A stretch of DNA of 36,022 bases from a virus. The position numbers and the translations under genes were made by a program. The stretch is taken from IMG/VR virus record IMGVR_UViG_3300036781_000178, positions 1 to 36,022 of that record. The stretch is one strand, 5' to 3'. Below, in pieces: positions 1 to 7,063 of this stretch. Every line of letters starts with the position of its first letter. Position 1 is the first letter of the stretch. The notes under the pieces were generated by a model. That model ran no database searches and was not told where the DNA came from. It saw only the letters and a list, made by a program, of their open reading frames with translations.

Positions 1-7
1 CTGGAAA

Positions 8-37
8 TTGACCAAATAGCGGGTTTCCCGCTATAAT
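8..37 (+). promoter_or_regulatory. Sigma-70 promoter of tRNA-Lys
   Basis: TTGACC at 8-13 and a perfect TATAAT at 32-37 are separated by 18 bp, predicting a start near 44, just ahead of the tRNA at 50. This is a strong housekeeping-type promoter and probably belongs to the host, not the prophage. Confidence 0.8.
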
Positions 38-49
38 AGTGGGCTTTAC

Positions 50-125
50 GGGTCGTTAGCTCAGCTGGTAGAGCAGCGGACTTTTAATCCGTTGGTCGCA
101 GGTTCGAATCCCGCACGGCCTACCA
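50..125 (+). tRNA. tRNA-Lys (anticodon UUU)
   Basis: A 76 nt cloverleaf. The acceptor arm is GGGTCGT (50-56) pairing with ACGGCCT (115-121), including G-U pairs. The D arm contains AGCTCAGCTGGTAGAGC. The anticodon loop is CTTTTAA with anticodon TTT, the T arm contains GGTTCGAATCC, and CCA is encoded at 123-125. It decodes AAA and AAG lysine codons. The integrase gene beginning about 290 bp away and pointing toward it makes this tRNA the likely integration target; integration into the 3' end normally leaves the tRNA functional, as it appears here. Confidence 0.95.
100..125 (+). other. Candidate prophage attachment site (attL core)
   Basis: Tyrosine integrases commonly recombine within the T arm and 3' end of tRNA genes. 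This stretch is the expected core because the tRNA is intact and the int gene lies next to it. No second copy was found in the window, as expected if the right end lies beyond it. The exact core boundaries cannot be read from one end alone, so this is an inference. Confidence 0.45.
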
Positions 126-155
126 AAGAATCAAGTAGTTACCATATGTACTGAT

Positions 156-184
156 ACGGCTCCTTCGGGAGCCGTGTCCTTTTT
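156..184 (+). terminator. Rho-independent terminator after tRNA-Lys
   Basis: An 8 bp perfect stem (ACGGCTCC / GGAGCCGT, 156-163 and 168-175) is closed by a TTCG tetraloop and followed within a few bases by a T run. It ends the tRNA transcript and shields it from the prophage. Confidence 0.85.
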
Positions 185-263
185 GTGACCATGAAAGCGA
201 AAAATGCGCCCCGTGCCAAGTGTCGTGATCAGAAAATAGGCTTTCAACCACAGGAGGCCTACC

Positions 264-458
264 ATGGCGTCAGTCACGTTTCTCATAACGAACCCCATCA
301 TCCAAGCGATTAAGGCAAGCCCCAACAATGCGGATGCGATCGGCATGCGTGATGACTGGCTGAAAAACGCGCCGATGAGCGACGAAGTTAGGGCGGCCTT
401 GGAAGCTGCTGTCTACGAGCCGGTTTTGGCTTGGCCGGGCTCATCGACGATTTCGTGA
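264..458 (+). CDS. Small hypothetical protein, convergent with integrase
   Basis: A 64-residue frame that starts with ATG seven bases after a consensus AGGAGG ribosome binding site (251-256), which is the main reason to take it seriously. Its last 46 bp overlap the 3' end of the oppositely oriented integrase. The first half is mixed (TFLITNPIIQAIK), with no signal peptide or recognisable domain. It could be a small prophage gene near the attachment site or a chance frame. Function unknown. Confidence 0.4.
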   Translation: MASVTFLITNPIIQAIKASPNNADAIGMRDDWLKNAPMSDEVRAALEAAVYEPVLAWPGSSTIS

Positions 459-1573
459 CCATCAAAGGGCTTAAAGCTCGCAGCAAACTGCGCGAGATAG
501 CCCGGGTGCTGGTGGGCATATCGCTCGACCATAGCCTGAGTTTTCCAGCCACCAAGCTGCTGCAACACGTCGGTTGGGGTGCCGGACATTCGGTGCCAAC
601 TAGCCCAGGTGTGACGCCAGTCGTGCCAGCGGAAGTTCTTGATGCCTGCCCGGACAAGCGCGTCCTTCCAGGCCTTGGTCGATGCTTTGTCGATCGCCTT
701 GCCGCGGTAAGTAAACACAAACTTATGGCCGGCCTTCACCTGAAGTAGCCGCTCTGGCTTGTTTTTGATGATCCAGGTCTCGTATATCAGTTGCGTCTCG
801 CGGCGATCGCGTAGCAACGCCACGGCTTCGGCGTTCAGGGGAACGGGGATGGCCTCGCCACTTTTGGCGTCCTCACCCATCACCCAGGCAGCCCCACGAT
901 TCAGGTCCACCTGGCTCCATGGCATATGCAGCACGTTGGACATGCGCTGACCGATCAGCAGGGACAAGCCGGCGGCGTAGGCAAGATGGTCTGGCAGCTC
1001 GGCCAGTAGGCGCGTAACCTCCTCGCGCACCAGATATCGGACGATGCCATCTGGCTCGTCAAGTTCGCGGATCTTCGGCACGCCCGCGAGCCAGCCCCAT
1101 TCTTTGGCCGCGTGCAGCACCGCGCGCACCGATGCCATATGGCGGTTGACGGTCGAGAGGCTGACGGTCTTGGTCGGGTCCGGCACGAACGACAGGCCGG
1201 CGCGCCCGATGCCCCGGCGCACAGGCTCCGCGAGCTTGCGCGCGATCAATTCCTCACAGACGTCGACGTTGATCGATGTCAGCACCTTGCCTGCGAGGTA
1301 CTGGGATGCCCAAAGCAAGTGGTCTTTACGGTCCCGCAGGCTTTTTAGGCGGGCGTTTTCAAGGAGCCAGCGCTTGACGGCGTCTTCCCACTTTTTCTGC
1401 GGGAGTTCCTGGAGTTTGTTTTGCCGCCAAAGTTGGGCCTTAAGACGGTCGTGGTATTGCTGGGCATCGACCTTGTTGGTCGTCTCAGTAGATCGTCTAA
1501 TTCTTGGGCCGCCACCGGGAGGGCGGATGTCAACCTGCCAAAACGGGCTGTCGTCGCGCTTTTTGATAGACAT
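413..1573 (-). CDS. int: Phage tyrosine integrase
   Basis: A site-specific recombinase that integrates and excises the prophage. The 386-residue length is typical. The N-terminal part (about 1-60) begins with a short arm-binding-like segment (MSIKKRDDSPFWQVDIR), followed by a core-binding SAM-like region (about 65-165) and the catalytic domain (about 180-375). The catalytic set is visible: Arg210 (GQRMSNVLHM), a candidate Lys237, His317-x-x-Arg320 (HDWRHTWASW), Trp343 (GGWKTQ) and nucleophile Tyr352 (ERYAH). It is the last gene of the leftward operon and ends about 290 bp from the tRNA-Lys. The upstream helix-turn-helix frame overlaps its first 229 bp. Confidence 0.95.
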   Translation of the reverse strand: MSIKKRDDSPFWQVDIRPPGGGPRIRRSTETTNKVDAQQYHDRLKAQLWRQNKLQELPQKKWEDAVKRWLLENARLKSLRDRKDHLLWASQYLAGKVLTSINVDVCEELIARKLAEPVRRGIGRAGLSFVPDPTKTVSLSTVNRHMASVRAVLHAAKEWGWLAGVPKIRELDEPDGIVRYLVREEVTRLLAELPDHLAYAAGLSLLIGQRMSNVLHMPWSQVDLNRGAAWVMGEDAKSGEAIPVPLNAEAVALLRDRRETQLIYETWIIKNKPERLLQVKAGHKFVFTYRGKAIDKASTKAWKDALVRAGIKNFRWHDWRHTWASWHRMSGTPTDVLQQLGGWKTQAMVERYAHQHPGYLAQFAASFKPFDGHEIVDEPGQAKTGS

Positions 1574-1767
1574 TCAGGGAGTTCCAGAGGCGTCCGGTAC
1601 TGAGAGCGGAGCCAGTTTAGCAAATCGGCGCGAATGAAAACCCAGCACTTGCCGGGTTTGGCGCCCGGGATCTCGCGCGCGGCCGCCCGCCGCTGCAGGG
1701 TGTCGGGGTGAATTCCGAGCACGGCCGCAGCGGCGTGGAGGTCGAGGGTGTCCAACTCAGCCGTCAT
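1345..1767 (-). CDS. Helix-turn-helix protein, excisionase/AlpA-like candidate
   Basis: The first 55 residues or so form a MerR/excisionase-type winged helix: LDLHAAAAVLGIHPDTLQRR, then a basic turn and a CWVFIRADLLNWL strand-helix. This is the usual architecture of small recombination directionality factors and AlpA-like regulators. The ATG overlaps the stop of the preceding gene (ATGA). The open frame runs to 1345 and therefore overlaps int by 229 bp. Only residues before about 65 (upstream of the int start) look like a folded domain, and the remainder reads as an out-of-frame copy of int. The position just before int fits an excisionase; the exact role is inferred. Confidence 0.7.
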   Translation of the reverse strand: MTAELDTLDLHAAAAVLGIHPDTLQRRAAAREIPGAKPGKCWVFIRADLLNWLRSQYRTPLELPECLSKSATTARFGRLTSALPVAAQELDDLLRRPTRSMPSNTTTVLRPNFGGKTNSRNSRRKSGKTPSSAGSLKTPA

Positions 1768-2261
1768 TTTCCCTTGCGATCATCCATGTAGCCGCGCTGG
1801 TGCTCCGGCAGCGGCCGGCCCGCGCTGGGGTCTTTCTCGATGTCGTGCCACTTCGGCATGTCCTCGCGCAACTGAAGGTCGAAGCGCTCAGCTTCCGTCC
1901 GCCGGTACGCCGCGCCTTCGGCGGTGTAGACGCAGCCGTACATGTGGTTGTCCGTGTTCCAGGGCAGATTGGTGAGACCTTCGACCAGCCGGATCAGTTC
2001 GACCTTTTGAATCAGGTGGCGAACGTGAAGATAGCGGTGGTATCGGCCGGCGGTGTCGCTGCGCAGCCAGCAGTACCAAAACGGATCGTTGTGACCGGGC
2101 GCCAACTCGATGCCCAGATCCTCCGTGTCGCACAAATGGTGCAGGCGCGTGATCGCGCTGCCCAACCACAGCAGCCAGTGTTTGGTGGGCTGGCGATCGA
2201 GCTGGTGCCACTTGAAGCCGACGGAGCGGAGCCAGTCCTCGGTGATGAGTTCGACCGTCAT
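1764..2261 (-). CDS. Phage hypothetical protein
   Basis: 165 residues, tryptophan-rich (TEDWLRSVGFKWHQL, HWLLWLG, FWYCWLRSD), with no membrane segment. The beginning resembles a small family commonly seen in the early regions of temperate phages. Stop and start overlap both neighbours by the ATGA pattern, so it is translated as part of the polycistronic message. Function unknown. Confidence 0.75.
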   Translation of the reverse strand: MTVELITEDWLRSVGFKWHQLDRQPTKHWLLWLGSAITRLHHLCDTEDLGIELAPGHNDPFWYCWLRSDTAGRYHRYLHVRHLIQKVELIRLVEGLTNLPWNTDNHMYGCVYTAEGAAYRRTEAERFDLQLREDMPKWHDIEKDPSAGRPLPEHQRGYMDDRKGK

Positions 2262-2788
2262 GCCAGGGCGTTGTCGAAAATTTCGGTGATGGCGGCATCT
2301 GCTTCATTGAAGCCGTTGAACCTGGCGAAATGCTCCTGGCGCTCACCCTCCTCGCCCGATGAAAAAAGCACCACCTCCGCGTCGGTGAAGAAGCATCCGG
2401 CCCCCTGCATGCGTTCGACGCCTGCGGCCAGGTCCTTCATCTGCGGGATCGTTGGCGTGAAGTTGCAACTGTTGTCTTGCGCCATTTCAAGCACGAGGGC
2501 TTTTGCGATCTCGTCAGGCTTGAGTCGCTTGACGTGCTGATATGGCGCCAGGTGCTCCGGCACTGCCGGTACCCGATTGTTGTTGTCGCTGGCCGAGAAG
2601 TGCACGCAACCGGCCCAGTCCTCTGCAAGCGCGCATTGCTCGTCGGTCCAGGTGCCAATCTCGATCAGCGATGGGATGGGCGCGATGGAAACCAACATCA
2701 GGCTCAGTTGCAAAGCCTCGTCGTCGCGCGTCCAGTCTTTCAAGCGGCGCGCGATCCAGGCGCGCGAGCGGGTAGTTCCGTTTTTCAT
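2258..2788 (-). CDS. Phage hypothetical protein
   Basis: 176 residues from ATG at 2788. That start is chosen because it follows a good ribosome binding site (GAGGAT) and because the frame upstream overlaps the previous gene and is arginine-rich shadow sequence. The N-terminus is basic (MKNGTTRSRAWIARRLKDW); the rest is acidic and helical, ending FNEADAAITEIFDNALA. No recognised domain. It overlaps the next gene by 4 bp. Confidence 0.7.
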   Translation of the reverse strand: MKNGTTRSRAWIARRLKDWTRDDEALQLSLMLVSIAPIPSLIEIGTWTDEQCALAEDWAGCVHFSASDNNNRVPAVPEHLAPYQHVKRLKPDEIAKALVLEMAQDNSCNFTPTIPQMKDLAAGVERMQGAGCFFTDAEVVLFSSGEEGERQEHFARFNGFNEADAAITEIFDNALA

Positions 2789-2798
2789 GGTGCTATCC

Positions 2799-3533
2799 TC
2801 AATCTCTTTCGCCGAAGTCGGCAGGAGGTGGCGCGAACCCGCCGCCCTGTGGCACCGGGCGCGGTTCGGTTGCAGGCGCGTCTTCCGGTGACTGCCAGCC
2901 ATGCAACTTGTCGATCGCTTCGCGTAGCGTCGGCGCCACGGTGTGCTCGGGCAGCACCGGATCACAGCCATCGACCTCGATGAAGTAGCCGACACCATCG
3001 ACTACACTATCGTCGTCGGGGTCATCGTTGAACGAAATGAGCATGTGCGGGCACAACCGGAAGCCCTCTTCCAGGTAGTTCAGCCGCTGAGCATCGCTCA
3101 GCACCGCGGCAACGGCGCTCTCCCACCCGCGCGGCTTGGCGGTGCGCTTGATGCCCTTCCACGCGCGCACCGCTTGGAACAACTCGGATTTGAAAAAATT
3201 GTAATCCACGTCAGCCGCTTCGGACGCTTGGTGCAGGCCTGCGATTTCGGTCTCGTACAGGATGTCGTCGTCGAAGCCTTCCAGCGCATCGCTCGCTTCG
3301 TCGCCGAGGTCATTGGCTTCGGTGAAGCGCGCCGCCAGTTCGCAGATTTTCAGCAGTTCACCGTCCGGCGCAGGAAGAACTGCGGCTTGGGCACGAAGGC
3401 GCTCCGCCGGTTCCTCGCACATCCTAGCGGCCTGTCCAGAGCTGTCCCACGAGTTCGGCAACTCGGCGTTGATATCGCTGGCGATACTGTCCAGGATTTC
3501 TGCCTGCGCCTGCAGCAGTTTCGGGTCGGTCAT
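2799..3533 (-). CDS. Phage hypothetical protein, acidic
   Basis: 244 residues, strongly acidic (an SFNDDPDDDSVVDG stretch). It has a helical N-terminal half and a C-terminal proline-rich tail (PRPVPQGGGFAPPPADFGERD) that looks disordered. Residues near 150-175 (SDAQRLNYLEEGFRL) resemble a segment found in many phage proteins of unknown role. The start overlaps the preceding stop (ATGA). Function unknown. Confidence 0.7.
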   Translation of the reverse strand: MTDPKLLQAQAEILDSIASDINAELPNSWDSSGQAARMCEEPAERLRAQAAVLPAPDGELLKICELAARFTEANDLGDEASDALEGFDDDILYETEIAGLHQASEAADVDYNFFKSELFQAVRAWKGIKRTAKPRGWESAVAAVLSDAQRLNYLEEGFRLCPHMLISFNDDPDDDSVVDGVGYFIEVDGCDPVLPEHTVAPTLREAIDKLHGWQSPEDAPATEPRPVPQGGGFAPPPADFGERD

Positions 3534-4234
3534 GGCTTGATTCTCTTAAATTCGACTACCCAGACCCAGGAGTTTTCGTCCCAGGCGCCGGCGCCGTTGA
3601 TTTGATCCCAGAGCACCCGGTAAAGCTCATACGCGCTATCGTTGAAATGGGTCTTGCCATCGGGCATCGTGCATTCGTAGATGCCTTGGCACGCCATGGA
3701 GCGCTTTGCCCAGTGCGATACGCGGACGCCCTCCGCAACGGCATCGACTTCGCTGCATTCCTGCAGGCGCTGCACGCACACGCCGGTGACTTCGAGATCG
3801 ATGCGGCTGGCCACGCGCGGCATGAAGATCGCCGGGCGTTTCCACCAAAAGATACCGGTTCCGCCGCGCTTGCGCCGTTTGTAGTCCGCCGGCGGCTCAA
3901 ACTGATATTGCTCGCCCTTCTCGATCGTCTGGTCGACAAAGTGCCATTCCATCCGGTCCTTCTCCGCGCTCCAGCGCTGTTCCCAAAAGCCAAACGCGAA
4001 AAAGGTCTCTTTCACCCAGAGGCGATCGCCAGGCTGGCCGTAAGGGCATGCAATACCGTGGTCGCTGCGCATGCTGCCCCACATGGCGCCGCCGGTCGCT
4101 TTGTCGTAGTGCGGTGGCCATTCCGGCAAATAGCCGTCCGGCTGGGGGCGCAGGGGGCGCCGCGTCTGGGTCTTACTGCCGTCCAGGCAGGCGCGCACCA
4201 TCGGCGCAGACATCAATATCGGGCGCTCTTTCAC
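3530..4234 (-). CDS. Phage ASCH-like family protein
   Basis: 234 residues from a GTG start preceded by AAGGAG. The N-terminus (RPILMSAPMVRACLDGSKTQTRRPLRPQP) matches a widespread phage family whose first segment resembles an ASCH/PUA-like RNA-binding fold. The body carries PGDRLWVKETF and IFMPRVASRIDLEVTGVCVQRLQ, both typical of that family, and an end of the WVWVVEFKRI type. Some databases call relatives morphogenetic proteins, without good evidence. A nucleic-acid-binding role is inferred. Confidence 0.7.
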   Translation of the reverse strand: MKERPILMSAPMVRACLDGSKTQTRRPLRPQPDGYLPEWPPHYDKATGGAMWGSMRSDHGIACPYGQPGDRLWVKETFFAFGFWEQRWSAEKDRMEWHFVDQTIEKGEQYQFEPPADYKRRKRGGTGIFWWKRPAIFMPRVASRIDLEVTGVCVQRLQECSEVDAVAEGVRVSHWAKRSMACQGIYECTMPDGKTHFNDSAYELYRVLWDQINGAGAWDENSWVWVVEFKRIKP

Positions 4235-4749
4235 GCTTTCTCCTTACTTTGCGCTTCAGGCGCTTGGACGATGTTCTTGGCCACCCACGCGCGCATGCGT
4301 GTCCAGCGGCGTTGCGGGCCATCTGAAACGGCCATAAGGACCTGACGCACCCGATGGTGCCATTCGCCTTGCCAGCGAGGCAGCGGGCCGCACAGTTCGA
4401 TTTCGACCCACTCATAATCGTCGTCCTGTTCATCGTTCTCCCAAACGATTTCCCGCGCCATCGATTCGGCGATGCCAAAGGCCTTGGCTACTTGTTCGGG
4501 GTCGTCCGGGTCGAGTTTGGCAATGTCGATGCCGCGCGCCGCGCCGAGCACGCCCAACGTGCAGAATTCGCCGTCGGCGGTGACCAGTGAATCGGCCGCC
4601 AGCGCCTTTTCCGGCATGGCGTCCAACGCGACAGCCAAATCGCGGAGCAGCCCTTGGCCACGCTTGCCGCAGATCGCGCGATTTACGGCGGCGCGGTACA
4701 GACCAAGCGTGCCGCTGTCGTCATCATCGGTATATCCGCTTCTGCTCAT
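4231..4749 (-). CDS. Phage hypothetical protein
   Basis: 172 residues from ATG 4749, which overlaps the stop of the DUF5131 gene (ATGA). The segment LYRAAVNRAICGKRGQGLLRDLAVALDAMP is characteristic of a phage family of unknown function often found in early regions. The middle carries TADGEFCTLGVLGAARGID, and an acidic stretch (WENDEQDDDYEWVEIE) follows. Its last 4 bp overlap the ASCH-like gene. Confidence 0.75.
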   Translation of the reverse strand: MSRSGYTDDDDSGTLGLYRAAVNRAICGKRGQGLLRDLAVALDAMPEKALAADSLVTADGEFCTLGVLGAARGIDIAKLDPDDPEQVAKAFGIAESMAREIVWENDEQDDDYEWVEIELCGPLPRWQGEWHHRVRQVLMAVSDGPQRRWTRMRAWVAKNIVQAPEAQSKEKA

Positions 4750-5810
4750 GATGGAAGCCCGTCCCAAGTGCGGCCATCGAGCAGTCGGCCCGCAGCCTTC
4801 TTTCCGACATTGAACATTGTAGTTTCGTCATGCTCGATCGGATCGGGATCGAAGCTCCAGTTGCTCGACGTGGTATCCCACAGGTTGGCAGATCGGAACT
4901 TGCTTTCGTCGAGAGCGGCATCAGCCTCACTCAACTCGGCCGAGAAGTGGTCGCCGGGTAGCCAGTTTCCCCATTGCTTGAATAAAAATGGCAATCCAGC
5001 GGCCGCGCATTGGTCGCGCAAGCCGCGATGCCAGTCAGGATGCGCCGGGCGCGCGCCGGGGCCGCTCTCCCCGCCAGCGATCACCCAATGCAGGCCGCCA
5101 TCGGCCGGGCGGGCACTCTCGAACTGTCGCTTGGCGCCGTGCGTTCTGAAGTTTCCAGTCGGCTCGCTGTAGATGTGGAAGCGCAGGTCCACCGGGCCCA
5201 GCAGCGGTTCCGCACTGATAAATCGCACTGCTGCCGGCGTTTCCAGCAACATCGGGATGCGTTCGTCAGCGCGCTCCTGATCCTCGACGCTCACGCCAAG
5301 CCATACATTCGGCAGCGGCCATTGCTTTATCACGGGCGCCGACTGATCGCGCGGAATAAAGCCGCCATCCCAGGCCTCCATGTCATCGACGACGTTCTGA
5401 ATCCTGACGCGCAATCCCGGCGCGGACATGTAGCGCTGCATGCGATCCGCGCGCTTGGTGAGCGCCTGGAAGGTATGTCGGGAGCACAGAGCCATGACGG
5501 CGAACACCTTGTCGATGAATTCGTCGCTGACCTGCTCTTCAAAAAGGTCGGACATGGAATCGACAAAGATGCGCTGCGGCTTCTTCCAGTGCAGCGGCGC
5601 ATCGAGCATGGAAGGCACTTCGCGGACGATTCCCGTCCACTTCGGACCCTGGCTGGTCATGTGAACCAGCCCCTCGTATGGCATGCCCGGCCCGCTGAAT
5701 CGCATCGCCATGCGCTCGGCGTAGCAGTTTTTGCAGCCCGGGGAAACGCGCTTGCAGCCGCGCGTTGGATTCCAGGTCTTGTCGGTCCATTCAATGGAAG
5801 TCTCAGCCAT
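4746..5810 (-). CDS. DUF5131 family protein (phage Gp37/Gp68 type)
   Basis: 354 residues. The start MAETSIEWTDKTWNPTRGCK and the CysX6CysX2Cys cluster (Cys19, Cys26, Cys29, reading CKRVSPGCKNCYA) are the hallmark of the Gp37/Gp68 family, a radical-SAM-like fold with a probable iron-sulfur cluster. Other family motifs are RIFVDSMSDLFEE, FQALTKRADRM, NVWLGVSVEDQ, RFISAEPLLGPVDL and WVIAGGESGPGARP, ending FLFKQWGNW. The family occurs in many phages and in some defence islands, but its reaction is not established. The start overlaps the preceding gene by 8 bp. Confidence 0.9.
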   Translation of the reverse strand: MAETSIEWTDKTWNPTRGCKRVSPGCKNCYAERMAMRFSGPGMPYEGLVHMTSQGPKWTGIVREVPSMLDAPLHWKKPQRIFVDSMSDLFEEQVSDEFIDKVFAVMALCSRHTFQALTKRADRMQRYMSAPGLRVRIQNVVDDMEAWDGGFIPRDQSAPVIKQWPLPNVWLGVSVEDQERADERIPMLLETPAAVRFISAEPLLGPVDLRFHIYSEPTGNFRTHGAKRQFESARPADGGLHWVIAGGESGPGARPAHPDWHRGLRDQCAAAGLPFLFKQWGNWLPGDHFSAELSEADAALDESKFRSANLWDTTSSNWSFDPDPIEHDETTMFNVGKKAAGRLLDGRTWDGLPS

Positions 5811-6009
5811 TTGTCGTCAGCGCCTTCCGGAAGTTGTTGAGGAAGTTTTGCCATGCGCGCAATCTCTCGAGGTGAAACTTAAGCTGGCGTTCATCCTCTT
5901 CGTCGCGGTCTTGGTGCCGCAACACGGCGACCTGCCCGGCATGCCAAGCGATCAGCGCCTGTGTTTCTTCCGGGTATAGGTCGCCGAGGTCATTGATACG
6001 GTCAGCCAT
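5803..6009 (-). CDS. Small hypothetical protein
   Basis: 68 residues from ATG 6009 (MADRINDLGDLYPEETQ), overlapping the preceding stop by 8 bp. The second half is a charged helix with many Arg and Glu residues (RHQDRDEEDERQLKFHLERL), suggesting a coiled coil. It is coupled to the DUF5131 gene by an 8 bp overlap. Function unknown. Confidence 0.65.
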   Translation of the reverse strand: MADRINDLGDLYPEETQALIAWHAGQVAVLRHQDRDEEDERQLKFHLERLRAWQNFLNNFRKALTTNG

Positions 6010-6451
6010 GCATGCTCTCCAATTCAAGTTTTATTTCGGCCGTGCGCGATATCGCCTTGACCTCGTGCGCGTTCAGGCGCGCGTACGCCACGCGCTGGGC
6101 GCCTATCACCGCGGCGGCCGCCTCTACCTCACCCGGCACCATTGGCATGCCCGCATCGAGCTTCCGGCGCAGGCTGTCGAGCGGCGTCTGGTCGATGCCG
6201 AGCCGGAACCGCTCGCCGATCAACTGCCAGGTCGCAATCCAGCCTTCAAGCGCCGGGCAGATGGCGGCCCAGTGGTCTTTGCCGGCGAGGAATACGGGGG
6301 TGCCGCGCTCGGCGTCTACCTCGCCGGCGCGGAGCTGGGCGAATATCTGGTCAAGCGGTCGGAACACATGGTCGACCTCGTGCGGCAGCGAGAGCGCGAT
6401 CTGGCCGACTCTTGGACGCTGGCGGGCGCGGGGGCGGGTGCTGGTGGGCAT
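6002..6451 (-). CDS. Phage hypothetical protein
   Basis: 149 residues. ATG 6451 is preferred over an upstream ATG at 6490 because a purine-rich site (GGAAGGGAA) precedes it. The N-terminus is very basic (MPTSTRPRARQRPRVG). Then comes an LPHEVDHVFRPLDQIFAQL helix and a segment GTPVFLAGKDHWAAICPALEGWI that recurs in phage proteins of unknown role. It is divergent from the two rightward genes starting at 6489. Confidence 0.7.
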   Translation of the reverse strand: MPTSTRPRARQRPRVGQIALSLPHEVDHVFRPLDQIFAQLRAGEVDAERGTPVFLAGKDHWAAICPALEGWIATWQLIGERFRLGIDQTPLDSLRRKLDAGMPMVPGEVEAAAAVIGAQRVAYARLNAHEVKAISRTAEIKLELESMHG

Positions 6452-6488
6452 GCTAGGATTCCCTTCCGCTAAAAACCAAGGGTTTCCC

Positions 6489-6734
6489 ATGCCGACCGTC
6501 GATGGTGCCTATACGCGCAAGACCGGAAAAAAGCTGGCCTATTCCTACCGCTTGACGTTCGACTACGTGGGCGGAGACCTCATCTGGTCCGCAATCGTCA
6601 CCTCCGGCGGAGACATGAAGGGCCAGCCGGGCGGCTCTGTATTGATTCCGATAGCAGTGCCGGCCGATCTCCAGCGCCACGCGGAAGACATGACCCGGGC
6701 ATCCATCGAAAAGCTTGTCGACGTAATCGAGTAA
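6489..6734 (+). CDS. Small phage protein on the opposite strand
   Basis: 81 residues with ATG at 6489 preceded by AAGGG. It reads MPTVDGAYTRKTGKKLAYSY, has a beta-rich middle and ends SIEKLVDVIE. It is followed directly by another rightward gene (TAA then ATG). The pair is embedded in an otherwise uninterrupted leftward operon, which suggests later acquisition or separate control. No clear promoter was seen in the 37 bp between it and the divergent neighbour. Function unknown. Confidence 0.7.
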   Translation: MPTVDGAYTRKTGKKLAYSYRLTFDYVGGDLIWSAIVTSGGDMKGQPGGSVLIPIAVPADLQRHAEDMTRASIEKLVDVIE

Positions 6735-7061
6735 ATGGCGCGCGAACTCAGAACAGCAAACGACATCTGGATAGACCTGCAGGCCGAGGTCGATGCCCTG
6801 CCCGCCATCCGCGACGCCGCGAAGATCATGATCCCCGGCGACCGGCTGGGGCTGGCTGGAAAGGTCGTAACCCTCGATCGGCCGCGCCTCTTGGCCAAGG
6901 CCGACACCAGCGGCTGCAACTGGGACCTGACCCACTACCAGGGCCTTATCCCCGGCGGGTGGGACTCGACCATTCAGCCGCTGATCGACGCGGCGAAGAC
7001 GCGGTACAGCATGCGCACCGTTTTTGATCCGCCGCCGGCAGCACAGTTGAAGAAAAAGTAG
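6735..7061 (+). CDS. Small phage protein
   Basis: 108 residues. The ATG follows the previous stop with no gap (TAAATG), so it is probably translated by reinitiation. Helical start (ELRTANDIWIDLQAEVDALP), central GDRLGLAGKVVTLDR, lysine-rich end (AAQLKKK). It converges with the methyltransferase gene, whose stop is 2 bp away; no hairpin terminator is visible between them. Function unknown. Confidence 0.65.
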   Translation: MARELRTANDIWIDLQAEVDALPAIRDAAKIMIPGDRLGLAGKVVTLDRPRLLAKADTSGCNWDLTHYQGLIPGGWDSTIQPLIDAAKTRYSMRTVFDPPPAAQLKKK

Positions 7062-7063
7062 CA

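Noticed and set aside
131-346. A 71-residue leftward frame with a hydrophobic start beside the tRNA
   Set aside because: It runs across the tRNA terminator and opposite a frame with a much better ribosome site; no own ribosome site seen.
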